From: Monosporascus cannonballus
Lineage: Eukaryota > Ascomycota > Sordariomycetes > Xylariales
Reading direction: 5' to 3'
Length of the DNA: 64,000 nt
NCBI GenBank assembly: GCA_004154925.1
Contig: QJNS01000003.1
Coordinates: forward strand, 186,001 to 250,000
The notes under the pieces are model-generated. The model was not told where the DNA came from and searched no databases. It saw only the letters and a program-made list of their open reading frames with translations. Positions within the stretch are counted from its first letter, which is position 1. The number at the start of each line of letters is the position of its first letter. The position numbers were made by a program, and so were the translations under genes. Below, piece after piece: positions 1 to 12,254 of this stretch.

Positions 1-3000
1 CAACTTATTACATTTTATTATTTATTATTAAGACGATTATTTTATTTATTTCAAAATTAAAAAAAATAATAATTTTTGGCCTGGATAAAATAATAAAACT
101 TTTACCGAACCAAACGATAAATGCCGATATACTGAAATTTCCCGATAGCCAAAATACCTTAAGTTTTATTATTTACATCCCGAATCAAAACGGAATTAAA
201 AAGCTATATCGTAAAAATACCTATATTACTTCCTAATACTTTATATTTAATACGAACTCCTAAATATGGGAACACCTCTTTCGGAAATTTACCTTTTTGA
301 TCCCATAACTCGGGAAATACGGAACAAAAAAGTAAACTAAAAAAAAAACCAAATTTTGAAACCCTAATGCAAGTACGGTAAGAAAATATAGTTCCGGTAC
401 AAAAACAACCAATATACCAAATATGTTATTAAAAAAGTTTGCAAATAAAAATTCGTTTAAGTCGGAAACCATCAAAAATCAAAAAACTATAAAGGCTTTC
501 AAAAATAAGATATCGAAAAACCCTAATCGACAAAACCTTATACAAAGTAACAAAAAAAACGCGTAACCAAATTAAAATCTCCTTTCGATATAAAGATAAA
601 GTACTTAAAGCCATAATTAATTCCGGAACAAAAAGTAATTTCATTTCCCCCATAATAGCAAAAAAATATCAGATTCCCTGGAAATACAAATTAAAGTTTT
701 ACAAATTGCGTACGGTAAACGGCAGCTTATTCACTTACGAAAACGGATAAGTTTTTCGAAAAACGGAAAAACTCCCAATGCAAATTTAAGGACACCAAAA
801 ACGTATCTTACTAAATATCGTTAACATCTCCGGATACAATATTATCTTAGGAATACCTTAACTTTATTCCAGCAATTTACGGATTAATTGGAAAAAATAA
901 ATATTTTCCTGGGACAAAATGCCAAATAAAGATAATCGAAAAATTTATTATGTTATTAAAAAAATACGGGTTCCTAATTAGATTTTTATGGTACCTCCGA
1001 AATATTAAGGATTTAAAAAATTATTTAAGAATAAAAAAAATTATGAATTACCGCTATACGGTTAATAAAACCACCGGATACCTATTAAAAAAGGGTATTA
1101 TCCTAAGTTTTACAAAATTTACTACATAAATCTTGAAAAATCAAAAACTTTATAAAAAAAACATATAATTAAATCTGAAAAAAAGATATATTTAATTTTC
1201 TAATTTTCCTACTAGATATCTAATCCTTATAATACCAAAAACTAAAAATAATAAACAAAGGATTAATAAAAACGGAAACCTTATTTACCGAAAAATAATT
1301 AATTATAAACAATTAAATAATATTACGATCAAAAACGGATATCCTTTAATTTTTATAAATACCATAAAAGAAAATGCCAATAAAGCCAAATAATTTACGG
1401 CGTTTAATTTTCGCAATAACTATTACCGTATTAAAATGGCCAAAAAAAATTAAAAAACGGTATTTAAAATAATATATGGACTTTACGAATATAAAATAAT
1501 GCCTATGGGACTTATTAACGCTCCCGTTAATTTCCAAAATTTAATAATAATTACCTTCTAACAATTCTTAGACAAATTCGTATTTGTTTATCTCGACGAT
1601 ATCCTTATTTATTCCGAAACCCTAAAAAAACATAAAAAACATATTATTTAAATACTTAAAACTTTGGACGAAATTAACATTCGAATTAACCTTACCAAAA
1701 GCATATGGCATACCCATAAATTGGATTTTTTGAAATTTATTTTTATATCAAAATAAATTTAAATTTAACGCTTTAAATTAAAAGCAATTAAAAATTAGCT
1801 TATCCTTAATAAGGCGACCGTTATAAATATCTAATAAATTTTAGGATTTACGGATTACGTACGCAGCCTAATTAAGGGATATAAAAACATAATTAGGCCT
1901 TTAACGAAATTTACCACCAAAAAATACATTAAAAAAATTTAAACTTTTAGAGGAAACAAAAGAAACGTTCCGGGAATTAAAAAAATAATTATTAATAAAT
2001 TTATTATAAGGATGCCAAATTTAAATAAAACGAAATAATTAAAAACAAATACTTCAAAATATGCCCTAGGCGCAATTTTGGAACAATAAAAAAATAACGG
2101 CAAATAATATCTAATAATATATTACTTTAAAACATTCCAAGATATAGAATTTAAATACCAGATTTACGACAAAAAGTTATTAGCAATTATTAATATTTTT
2201 AAGGAATAAAAACTTTTCCTTAACGGAACAAAAAAACCTTTCGATATTTATTTTAATCACAAAAATCTTACGCAATTTATAAAAGCCCAAAAATTGAATA
2301 AACGACATAAAAAATAATGGATTTTTCTATCCAAATTTAATTTCAAAATATATCATATCAAAAGAAAAAAAAACATCTAAGCAAATATTCTTAATTACAA
2401 AAAAAATTACAATTCCAAAATTCCCAAAAAAAATATGCAAATATTACAATATAACAAAAATGGAATTATACATTTATATAAGATAATAAAAAAATTAACC
2501 ACCGAACTTTTAATACGGTTCCGGAATTCTTATAATACAAAAAAACAAAAAAAAATCTAATAGCTAAAAAAATAACCCAAAGATTAATTATTATATCATA
2601 ACAAAATCTATATTCCCAAGGATTAACAAAAATAATTCGTAAAGGAATTCCATAAAAACTTATTATATAAATACCAAGGAATCTTTAAAACCACCCGACG
2701 GCTGCAAAAAAAATACAATTTCCTTAAGTTACGCCGTATGGTTAAAATAACCATCAAAAACTATAACATTTATAACAAAATTAAGGCAGCACGCCATAAG
2801 CCCTACGGGCTATTATAACCTACCGATATTCCGGACAAAATATAAAATACCATAACTTAAGACTTTATTATTAACTTATTTCCATTTAAAAACCTAATTA
2901 TTAAAATCAAATATAACGGAATATAAATAATTATTAACAAATTTACCAAATATAAATACTTTTTACTTTTCAAAAAAAATATAACGGCAAAATAATTAGC

Positions 3001-4540
3001 TTACGTTTTTATCAGATAATACCTTAACAAACATAAAATATCTAAAAAAATCGTTTCAAACCGAAATACGTTATTTACTTTAAAATTCAGCACCAACTTC
3101 TTTAAATAAATTGGTATTAAACTTAAGTTCTTAACAACGTATTATCCCCAAACGGATGGCCAAACCGAAAAATTAAACCAAACCCTAAAATAATATCTGC
3201 GAAATTATATTAATTATTAACAAAATAACTAGGTAAAACTTTTATTATTAACACAAATCGCCTATAACATATTAATTAACGAAAATATAGGCGTATTTCC
3301 TTATATAATTATATACGGACATAATATAAAAATAAAATAACCTAAATAACCGCTTAATAAAATACCAAAAATTATTACGATTACCCTAAAAACAAAAATA
3401 TTAACTATAAAAATCAAAACAATCTAAGCCCGTTTTCAAAATAAATTACAATTCCTTTAATAACAAATAACCCAATATTACAATAAAAAAAATTAAAAAA
3501 CCAATTTTAACGAAAAAAAACAAAGTTTACCTATTACGCCAAAAACAAAACGCAATTTCGAATATTTTATAAATCAAAACAAAAAAACCTAATAACAAAC
3601 TTAATTTCAAAAAACTTAAACCGTTCAAAATTAACGAAATTATTTCCAAAACTAATTACAAATTATTATTACCCAAAAACATAAAAATAAACCTAAAACT
3701 CGAAAAAAACTTTAACAAATACGAAATTAAACGAATATTAAATTCCAAAATGGTCAAAAATAAAATCTAATACCTAATTAAATAAAAAAATACTTACATA
3801 AAAAAAATACGTAAAAACTATTTAACTATTTAATAAATACGATAAACCTAATTAAAACGTTTTACCGCCAAAATCCTAACCAACTATTTCTAATACGGCC
3901 AAGGTCGCAGACGATAACGGTCCCCCACTTAAATCAACCCTTATAGCATTTTAATCGAAAAAAATAAATACCTCCATTAACGCATTTAACTTTAAAACAA
4001 ATTATATTTGCTCCTTTTCTTTACGATCTTTCTCCGTATCCAGTTTTTTTCGTTCCTTTAATTTATCTATGTTTTTAAACCCCCTTTAAATAAACGATAC
4101 CCTTTTAAAATATAATTATTCAAATTAACAATTTAACCAAATAATATAATTGGACAATTTTTAAAATTATTAAATAATTAAACATTTTTTTCGGTTTATC
4201 CGGAACTTTTCGGCCCGGATATTTTTAAACGATAAAAACGAAATATAATTCCTATTATAGGATTAAATATTGGCCGCCAAATAATTTTAATAACTTTTTC
4301 GACCTTTTAATATTTTGCAAAAAAACTTTTTTTCGAAATAACGTATATACGGCATAATTTCGAAACCAAATTAAAAAATCAACTTAATTAATTCGTAACA
4401 ACTTTCAATAAAAAATTTAATACGTTTTCGAAATTTATCCGATATAATCAAATATAATATTATAACGCAAAAAAAGAAAAAAAATTAAGAACTTACTTTT
4501 TTTATCTTTGGGAACAAAGATCCTAAAAAGGAAAAAATAA
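1..4540 (+). mobile_element. Ty3/gypsy chromovirus, RIP-degraded, 5' end outside window
   Basis: This is the internal part of an LTR retrotransposon read on the plus strand. Gag-Pol domains appear in the usual gypsy order with many TAA/TAG interruptions. The aspartic protease is near 605-840, with an NSGTKSNFIS core where family members have DSGA, then a downstream IILGIP motif. The reverse transcriptase has MGLINAPVNFQ at about 1500-1535 and an intact FVYLDDILIYSE whose YLDD lies at 1589-1600. The integrase has YYPQTDGQTEKLNQTLK at about 3140-3190. A C-terminal chromodomain is visible near 3763-3840 (YLIK-stop-K, matching YLVKWKG of the family). RT before integrase is the Ty3 order, and the chromodomain marks a chromovirus. 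The gag part is unresolved. The element cannot encode a working polyprotein. Confidence 0.9.
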
Positions 4541-4898
4541 TATTATGTTCAAAAAGGACTCCACTAAGCCCAAAAGAGGCCCAAAAAGTTGGAAACGCTC
4601 AGGATCTCCACCTTCCATCGGATAAACCTCGGGTTTTTGTCAATTTCCAGAAATACCAGGAAATTCGTAAACAACAAACACCATAATCTTTCGAAATCCC
4701 CAAAAACCATAAAAAACATAAAGGATAAAAAAGATATATAAAGTTTGGGTTTCCTATATAAATAACTACTTACTTAGTTTTTCGTTCCTTAATTATCAAT
4801 CTAAGCTTTTAACCAAAGGCAACTATACCGTTCTTTAATTAAAAAAGGAATACCTTAAAATCTCCTTAACAAACATATTAAATCATTTTTCGCCCTAT
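4541..4898 (+). repeat. Probable 3' LTR of the plus-strand gypsy
   Basis: A purine-rich stretch at about 4524-4537 looks like a polypurine tract, and the sequence after it begins TATTATGTTC, a plausible RIP form of a TG start. A TATA-like ATATATAAA lies near 4735. The right border is a guess: it is set where a TGTTAC terminus of another LTR begins. The partner LTR lies outside the window, so the call rests on position and the polypurine tract only. Confidence 0.35.
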
Positions 4899-5106
4899 TG
4901 TTACCTGCAAATCAAGACCCTTTTCGGATACTGCTCATACCTCCAGGTGGATGTATGACAGGTTCGTTACAATACGTTCTTATAGCTATATACGTCGTAA
5001 TTCCTGCAAAATTACCGTACCATATAATATATACCCAGCCAAAAAAGACTTTTCGAAAATATTGTTATCGTAACCTTTTGTTACAAGAACCCTTGTTCTT
5101 GTAACA
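4899..5106 (-). repeat. Probable 3' LTR of a minus-strand gypsy
   Basis: Read on the minus strand this 208 bp starts TGTTACAAGAAC and ends GCAGGTAACA, so it has TG...CA ends with mirrored TGTTAC/GTAACA termini. Immediately outside it on the internal side is a purine-rich run (minus strand of 5107-5117), expected of a polypurine tract. A TATA-like stretch (TATATATTATATGG) is present. No matching LTR was found at the upper end of the element (beyond 8.9 kb), so the pair is not confirmed. Confidence 0.45.
5079..5106. repeat. Perfect 12-bp palindrome with 4-nt loop at LTR end
   Basis: TGTTACAAGAAC (5079-5090) is followed by CCTT and then its exact reverse complement (5095-5106). It sits at the outer edge of the proposed minus-strand LTR and has escaped RIP although its surroundings are mutated. 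Confidence 0.8.
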
Positions 5107-8100
5107 CCTTTTTACTTAAATAATCTATTATATAAAAATCGTAAATATTCTATATGAAGGCCGTCTTAAACGGCTCCAAATTTAAAATTTAAAAATATTT
5201 CTAAAATTAAGAAAAACCTTTAACGTCCAAAACATATTTTATAATCGATATTAATAATTTTAATTCCGTAAAAAAATTACGTTCCCCTTTTATAATAACT
5301 TTAATAATGTGGTCGTAATTTTTATTATATTTTAACGTTACGTCCTAAAACTTTTAAAAACTTTCGTAATATTAAAATATTTACGTTTTTCTTATTAACC
5401 CGTTATTTTTAATTTTAATATTATTAATCGTTATTATATTTTTAAGATTTTTCTAGCATTTCGGAAGCAATATAAATAATTATTTGTTTTTTATTAACTC
5501 AAATTTTCGTACGGTTTTTCGGTTATCGTCTTTTTTTATAAACATATTTTATTTTTTATGCAAAAATATATCGGCCTTAATATTTAAATGGCCGATAGGG
5601 AATTCAAAATAAAAATTAAAACGGAATAAATTTTTTAATTACCTTATTTAACGTTTATTTAACCTTTTAATAATTATAAAATATTTTAAATTTTTATAAT
5701 CAGTAATAGTCTTAAATAGAGCTATTACGTTACGTAATTCCGTATCTTACATTTTCAAGTAATTTATTATCGTTAAAACATCTTTATTATATATTTCGTA
5801 ATTGATTTTAATAATGTTTAATTTCCTAAAATAATAAACCATCGGACGTAATATTCCTAATTTATTAACTAAGGATAAATAATTTCTATATATTATCCTT
5901 ATATAATTTCTTTTTAATACTATAAGTTTTTCGGGATTTCATTATGCCAAAATCGGTTCCGTTATAAAAATATTTTTAAAATATTCGAACGTTATTTTTT
6001 TCTCCCCTTAACGGAAAAAAATTCTTTTTCGGGTTAAAACTATTAACGGTACCGATGTATCCGCATAATAAGCTATAAAGTTACGGTAAAAATTTATAAA
6101 CCCCAAAAAGTTTCGGATTTCTTTAAATATTTTAAAAATTTCCTACTTTTTAATCGCATATAGTTTTTCGAGATTTATTCATATCCTTTTTCTGGTATCT
6201 ATATTAAATTTAAAATATTTTATTTATTTTACGACAAATTCGCATTTAAAAATATCCAGACTTAAATCGGCATTTCCTAAACGGCTTAAAACCTTTTTTA
6301 TTTTTTACATATAATCCTTTTTCGATCCGGAGGAAAAAATAAAAATATTATCCATATACATTAAGCAAAAAACGTCGAAGTACTCCCTTAAAACCCCGTT
6401 AACATATTGCTAGAAGGTTGCAGAAACTCCGCATAAACCGAACGATATTACTAGTTATTTATATAAGCCAAAACGTATTCGGAATACCATTTTTTATTCG
6501 TTTTCCTCTTTAATCCTAATCTTATGAAACATTATTCGGACGTCCATTTTCGTAAATTACTTGACGTAAAAAATAACCTTAAGATTTCTAAAATAAAGGG
6601 TAAAAAGTAACGGTCTTTTTCGGTTATTATTTTTAACGCCCGATAATCGTAACAAAAACGCAACTTTCTTCCGAGTTTTTTTTTATAAATAAAACCGAAG
6701 CCCTTACGGGCGAATTATTTATACGGATATACTCTTTATTCAAAAGTTCCGTCAGGGTTTTTCTTAAAGCTAATAATTCGTCCTTAATTATATTATATAA
6801 AGGCACTCATAATACTGGTATTTCTTTCCTTATTTCTTTTTTATATAATAAAATTATATACTTTTTTTCAGAACAAAATAAAACTAAAACGTTACCTAAT
6901 TTTTTATCGAATAATTTCCGAAACATTTTTAACGTAAACAAAATGTTTTTATTAATTTCTATTTTTTTCTTAAGTATTAACGCCTTATTAATATCGGCTA
7001 AAATATTCCAAAAAATAAACCTTTTATTTAATCCCTTTAATCTTTTTTATTTTTCGAAATTCCGCCTCAAAAATAATAATTAAAAACTTTTTCGTTTCGC
7101 AAATTATTTATACGCCATTTCCTTAAGCCTTATATCCTTTTTCGTAAACCTTTATATAACTTATTACACTTATTATTAAAAAATGCTTTTAAATTATACA
7201 TACGATATTATAACGTTTTATTTAAAGCTTTCTTAAAATCAAGAAATAATTAAGGCCATTAATAATATATATAAATATCCTGGCCTTAAAACCATCGATA
7301 TCTATTTTTATATATATTATTTTCTCAATTTCTTCTTACCGTTATCTGTTTTTGTTTTCGAATTTTTTTATTCCGCGTAATTTTATTAAAATAGACGGCA
7401 ATTATAAACGTTTTACAAACATTTTACTTATTACGGCAAAACATTTATATCTCTAATGAATAAAAATTTCCATAAATTTTTCTTAATTAATATATATATT
7501 AATAATAAATAAAATACCGTTTATATTTTGTTTTACGATTTTTATTTCGGCGTAGGTCGCCTTTCGTTTCCGAATATGTCGATACTTAAAAAATATTTTT
7601 TTTTCCTTTTTGTTTTTAAATTCTAACTTTTGGGTTTCCTATATTTTCAACAAATTAATCTTTTTTACTGTTTTTTTGCTAATAAAAACGGGTAACGGTT
7701 CGCCTTATAATGAAAACGCCTATAACGCAAATAAAGGCCTTTTCCTTTGCAAACGTTTTATTCCTTTTAAATGACCTATTATACGTATTATTTCGGCATT
7801 AAAAATAAAATTTAAAACCCTTATTTTTGCCATTTTATTATCAAAAAACTTATTATACTTTATAGTTATTTAAGTCATTTCTCGTTTAATTATTACCGCT
7901 TATTTAAGTTATTAAAAATTATTTATTTCTTTTTTCCGCGTTATCTTTTTAAAACGTCTAGCGATTTTTATTACTTTATTTACTTATATGTTATAACTTT
8001 TAAAAACTTTATTAATATTAAAATTTAAAGAAATTTTTTATTTAATATTCCTTTTAAAAACGTAAATTTCGTTTTCGTTAACCAAATAATCCCTTTTATA

Positions 8101-8960
8101 TTTATTAACGTTTTTTCGAACAATAAACAAAATTACGAAAATTTCATATTATTAATTTACCTTAAATTCCAAAAACGCTTAATTATTTTTTCCTTTTTAT
8201 ACCGACTATTATATTATTTATATAATACTTAAAAATATTAACAAAATTATAAATATTATTTAAATTTCCGGTAATATAATAAATAATGACAGTACGTTAT
8301 ATATTAATTTCGAACCTTTTGTATATAACGTAAAACTACTTCCAAATTTCTTTTACGAAAATAACATTTATGTCGAATTTGTAAATTATAAATATGTACT
8401 ATCCAGGGAACTTCTTTTTTGTCCCGTCGAACTTCTCCGACCAAGATAACGGCTTCCGCTTAACTTCTATTATTAATTCGATCGTTCGAACCGTTTCTGC
8501 GAAATAGCCTAATTACGTTTCTGATCGTTATTAAAATAAAAAAATCGGTATTCGTAAAAATAATTATATTCCGAACTTATAAATAAATAGTAAACTTTTA
8601 TTAAATAATTAAGACGTTTTTAAGTTATTCAGCCGTTTATATTAATTTCTTATTTGCTTTATATTACGTTTTTATATATTTACGAAATTCAATTACTTTT
8701 TGTTGCTTTCTTCGAATTAATAACTTATACGCTATTCCATAGCCGCTATTAAGCTTATTAAAGTTTCCGTTATAACGTTAAATACCTTTTATAACTTTGG
8801 GTTAATAAAGGCCTCTTATTAGGTCTCGTAAAAAGCGTTCAAAAATTCTAATATCTAATCTCGAATATTTTCTATTTTGCTAAATAATTAACTAGAAAAT
8901 ATGTAAAAGGCTTTACCTAAACGGTTTGCAATCAATAACTAATATGAATTTATTTTTTAG
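5107..8960 (-). mobile_element. Ty3/gypsy element, second lineage, RIP-degraded and incomplete
   Basis: Read on the minus strand, 6530-6330 gives a gypsy reverse transcriptase: FGLCGVSATF, then QYVNGVLREYFDVF, then YMDN at 6358-6347 in the place of YLDD. The second catalytic aspartate has become Asn, a G-to-A change expected of RIP. A gag-like segment with WSEKFDGTKKKFPG is read around 8480-8400. RNase H-like sequence should fall at about 6100-5600. Only about 460 bp then remain before the polypurine tract, too little for an integrase, and none was recognised. No 5' LTR was recognised near 8.9-9.3 kb. The family differs from the chromovirus to its left. Confidence 0.8.
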
Positions 8961-9530
8961 CTAAAAAAAAGAAAAGAAAAATAAAAATATAATTATATAT
9001 GTTCGCATATAAGGCGTTATGCTAATGCTGCTTGATATCGGCGTTTGTCCGGTGCTCCATAATAGGGCTCCATACAGCCCTATCACAGAAGCCGATATAT
9101 TTAGGCCGGCATTTTATGTCGAAGGCCTACCGGTATAAATATTATAGCTTTGTTACTAAAATAAAAGATTAAATAAATAAAAAAGATAAAACATGAAATC
9201 TTAGATACAAACTACTTCTAATATAATATCTCAAATAAATTAATTATACGCGTTCGCCAATACCGCTAAGTATATCCCTTTAATAGCTATAAAATACTAT
9301 TAACCTCCCGTTATCCTTATTCAAGATTTTTAATTTTTTCAAAGATTCGATTATATCAACCTTTCTTATTAAATTAATATATTAACTTACAGATACGTTC
9401 CTTAAGGCGTTAGCGGAACTTTCTAAGGGAGACGGTCTTTTATTTATCGCTTAATTACGAGCTCGCCCTAGTATTAGAAATCTATATTCTAAGTAGAGCA
9501 GTTAGTCGTTACTTAGGTCAGTATAAATAA
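8961..9530. other. AT-rich intergenic stretch with nested hairpin
   Basis: No gene is recognised. The main structure is a nested inverted repeat: outer arms ATATCGGC (9035-9042) and GCCGATAT (9091-9098) enclose inner arms ATAGGGCT (9062-9069) and AGCCCTAT (9076-9083) with loop CCATAC. The GC-rich arms stand out in AT-rich surroundings. It may be an internal part of an LTR or a small inverted-repeat element. Confidence 0.5.
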
Positions 9531-9900
9531 TAAGCTAATATAATATAAGCTAGTATATCGAACAAGTTAATATATTATGTACCGGCCTTATTTATATACT
9601 AGTTTATTATGGGTCAATATGTTAAATGGGTTAATATATAAAATATATTAGTATATCGAATAAGTTATCATATTTATATGCTAATTCACTTTATATATTA
9701 GTTTATTTATTTTATACATTAATACATAATAAGTTAGTTCATTATAATACCAATTTATTTTAGGCATTAATATATTATGGACCATGTCAATTTATATCCT
9801 GGTATATTTTGGGCCAATTCATTCCGTAGCCCAGTACATCATGTACTGGCTCTTCATCTGGGCTGGTACAAGATGTCACAGCCTCAGTTCTGAGTTAGTA
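9531..9900 (+). repeat. Degenerate short-period repeat at the island border
   Basis: Variants of a 20-30 bp phrase recur: AGTATATCGAACAAGTTAATA, TAGTTTATTATGGGTCAATA, AGTATATCGAATAAGTTATCA, TTAATATATTATGGACCATG, GGTATATTTTGGGCCAATTC. Towards the right the copies become GC-richer (GTACATCATGTACTGGCTC), so the array straddles the border between RIP-mutated DNA and the gene island. It looks like a decayed minisatellite whose left half was mutated by RIP. Confidence 0.55.
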
Positions 9901-10476
9901 CATGATGCGCTTAAAGATGCAATTCCTCATGGCGTATCGGCATACTTCTGCTTTAGTTCCTGCCAATGACCGGCAAACGCTATTTACAGAAGCATATTTC
10001 TACAGTACTATATCAATACTTCGTTCTATTAAATTAAACTCGGCATATTGGGAGCGATCCGAGCAATAGAGTATTCGTCTTGAAATGCCTTGTTGATTTT
10101 GTGGCTGCATGGCACACGCATTCAAAGAGCAGCTCACGGAGAAGAGCGCGGAAAGAAGAACATTCCAGAACTTTCGTTCGTTGCAGCACCAGCCCCCAGT
10201 TTTGATCCCATAATTTTGAGTTTCGCTGATTCAAATTGTGAGTGGACCCGACAGGGGCTGTTGTGCGCGCAAGGTTGCTGTTTTGGGTAACTGATGATCG
10301 GGGAACAGAAACGGGAACACGCAAATAAGTTCCCAAATTTGTGCCTTCACGAAGAAGAAAGGTATTAATATCCAAGGCATCTCTGAAAAGATAAACACTG
10401 GTCTTGTTTTACTGCTTGGGTGTACTTCATCATAATTTTGGCTTTGCCCATGATGGCTCTTGAAACACACACGAGT

Positions 10477-10837
10477 ATGGGTGATAGCATCAGATACCCC
10501 GCACCAAAGAAGCGTAACCGAACAAATGAAGCCGTCGCGCGAGCAGTGAGGCGTTTGGCCGTAAAGTGCGATCAATTAAGCCGCAGATATGGAGCAGATA
10601 TTCACTTCGCAATTCGTCGCCATCGATATTATGATTATAAATCCACAACTGATCCTACTTTCCCTCTTACATCAGGGGAGCTAGTATGTATGCTTAGGTA
10701 ATACGGATGCAGAATCCGGTGGCTAACATCTTTAGAAACGGCTGTATCCTTTGTCAGTGAAATGGGCTCCAGAGGATTTCCGTGACGAACACAGTGGATG
10801 TGCGGATCCATGGCTTGGCGATGGTTGGAATGTGTGA
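10477..10837 (+). CDS. Small MADS/SRF-like protein, two exons
   Basis: Exon 1 is 10477-10683 and exon 2 is 10736-10837, separated by a 52-bp intron with donor GTATGT, branch-site-like GCTAAC and acceptor TTTAG. The joined frame gives about 102 residues. The start is the Met before GDSIRYPAPKKRN; an in-frame Met at 10420 would add 19 hydrophobic residues and is less likely. A basic, helix-like stretch (AVARAVRRLAVKCDQLS) is followed by RYGADIHFAI, a short strand with RYYDYKS, and then YPLSVKWAPEDF from exon 2. This order resembles small fungal proteins related to the MADS/SRF DNA-binding fold, which have a basic helix, a GVDV-like core, a Y-Y-S strand and a YPLP..TPEDF end. The family link is from recall, and the role (probably DNA binding) is inferred. 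Splicing is needed to reach the conserved C-terminus. Confidence 0.6.
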
Positions 10838-11173
10838 TTGGTAGAGGAGATAACGAACCCCGCGCTTAGCGCCCTCCATATGCAGGTCGGAATTCATGCA
10901 AAGCACTTTTAGTCCCTGCATCCTGTGAAGCAGAGCTGATTGGTTTGACCAAATCATGGGGCTCATTTCCGTGTTGTGACTGGTAATGGCGGCTGGGATT
11001 TACCAGTAATGCTCGCATTGGTTGACTAGTACTGTATAAACGTGTTACAATTTCCTGCAAGGTGACGTATATTTGTGGGGCCACATAATCTAGTCAGACT
11101 CTCAAGTAGAGAGCAAAAAGTGCACAATTGGACCAGCCTCACGCTGACAGCTCTGGACTAGTTACCGCTGAAG

Positions 11174-11239
11174 GGCTCGTTGTCGCCGAATGGTCGCCGC
11201 CGTCGAATCACAGCGACGACCATTCGGTGACAACGAGCC
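11174..11239. repeat. 25-bp inverted repeat, 16-nt loop
   Basis: The left arm 11174-11198 and right arm 11215-11239 are reverse complements except at two positions, both transitions. Each arm begins GGCTCGTTGTCGCCGAATGG or its near copy. A further partial copy, GGCGACAACGAG, follows within 20 bp, so the unit occurs about two and a half times. It could be the fused ends of a small inverted-repeat transposon. Confidence 0.75.
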
Positions 11240-11821
11240 ACACGGCGACAACGAGACTTTTGCATCCTTGTCGCCTTTAGGACTTATCGTTGGTGGGGTA
11301 GCTTCCCGTCCTGATTGCGGCTTGCTTGTCGCTGAGTGGCCTGTCTCGAGAGTTTAGACAGCCTGTGATCCAATTATTGCCACTATTAGCCCTTGAGCTG
11401 GGGAATTTCCTAAAAGAGGGATCTGAGTTACAGTGTTACCGGTAACAGAAGACTTTTTTGGAGCCTTCACTTTTTAGCAAGTGGGCTCGTAAAGTAGATA
11501 GCAGAATTCGAGATTCCGCATACGACAAATTTCCTTGGAAATTAATTTCCCAGGAAAAACCATGTGTGGTAACTACATGTCGCCTAGTTTGGGTTATGGC
11601 ATCGACCGATGCCATGGGATGCAAAGGTATATCGTGGTGTCCTGACGCTGGCCAGTTATATTCTTTAGCGCTATGGAAGGCGCTTGTTCATTACTTTATC
11701 CCGTTTCCATTTTCAGCCAAGCGACATCATGATGACCTTTGACCAATAGCACAGCATGCTTTATACAAGTTGATTGGTACAGTACAAGTAAGGACTGTCT
11801 AACATCGCTATGAGAGAGCCA

Positions 11822-11853
11822 GATCACTCCGGCTTACGATCACTCCGGCTTAC
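11822..11853 (+). repeat. Perfect 16-bp tandem duplication
   Basis: GATCACTCCGGCTTAC occurs twice with no gap (11822-11837 and 11838-11853). It may be a transposon footprint or replication slippage; no function is implied. Confidence 0.85.
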
Positions 11854-12254
11854 GCCCGTGCACAACGTGCGCAGTCATGTAGTCATGGACTCTGGGGCGC
11901 CTTCTTGATCATCAGCCTAAATGTTATGTCAGCCTGCGCATTTAATTCAGAGACGATCTGGGTGGGCTGGTACTGAAGACATAATCTAGGTAAAGTCATA
12001 GGTGAAAAAAGCAGGACAGGAAGTTAAGCGGGACTAAGTCTAGTAAGTAGGTATGGTGGAGTGCCAATAAAGCGAAGACGATTACTGAGTACCCTAAGTG
12101 TAGTCGGAAAAAAGTTAAACCATGCCCAGCTTCAGATAACAGTTATTCGTCGAGCCATGATGATGTAATGGCAGTCGATCTGAAGTGATGGGGCTAAAAG
12201 TGGAAACGGTCCAGCTGCGGCCAAGGCATTTTCCAACTACGTGATCCGTTATGT

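Larger units (their letters stand above)
10838..12254. other. Intergenic region between MADS-like gene and kinase
   Basis: Normal base composition. Short open frames occur on both strands, but none has a recognisable domain or a convincing start. It holds the inverted repeat at 11174-11239 and the 16-bp tandem duplication at 11822-11853. The upstream control region of the kinase gene must lie here; no specific binding site is claimed. Confidence 0.5.

Noticed and set aside
1..9500. Prokaryotic or mitochondrial origin suggested by low GC
   Set aside because: Retrotransposon motifs in order, TpA enrichment and TGG/CAA-to-stop changes explain the low GC as RIP of nuclear repeats.
9784..9969. 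Short plus-strand frame near the island border
   Set aside because: It is formed by the degenerate repeat array. No domain.
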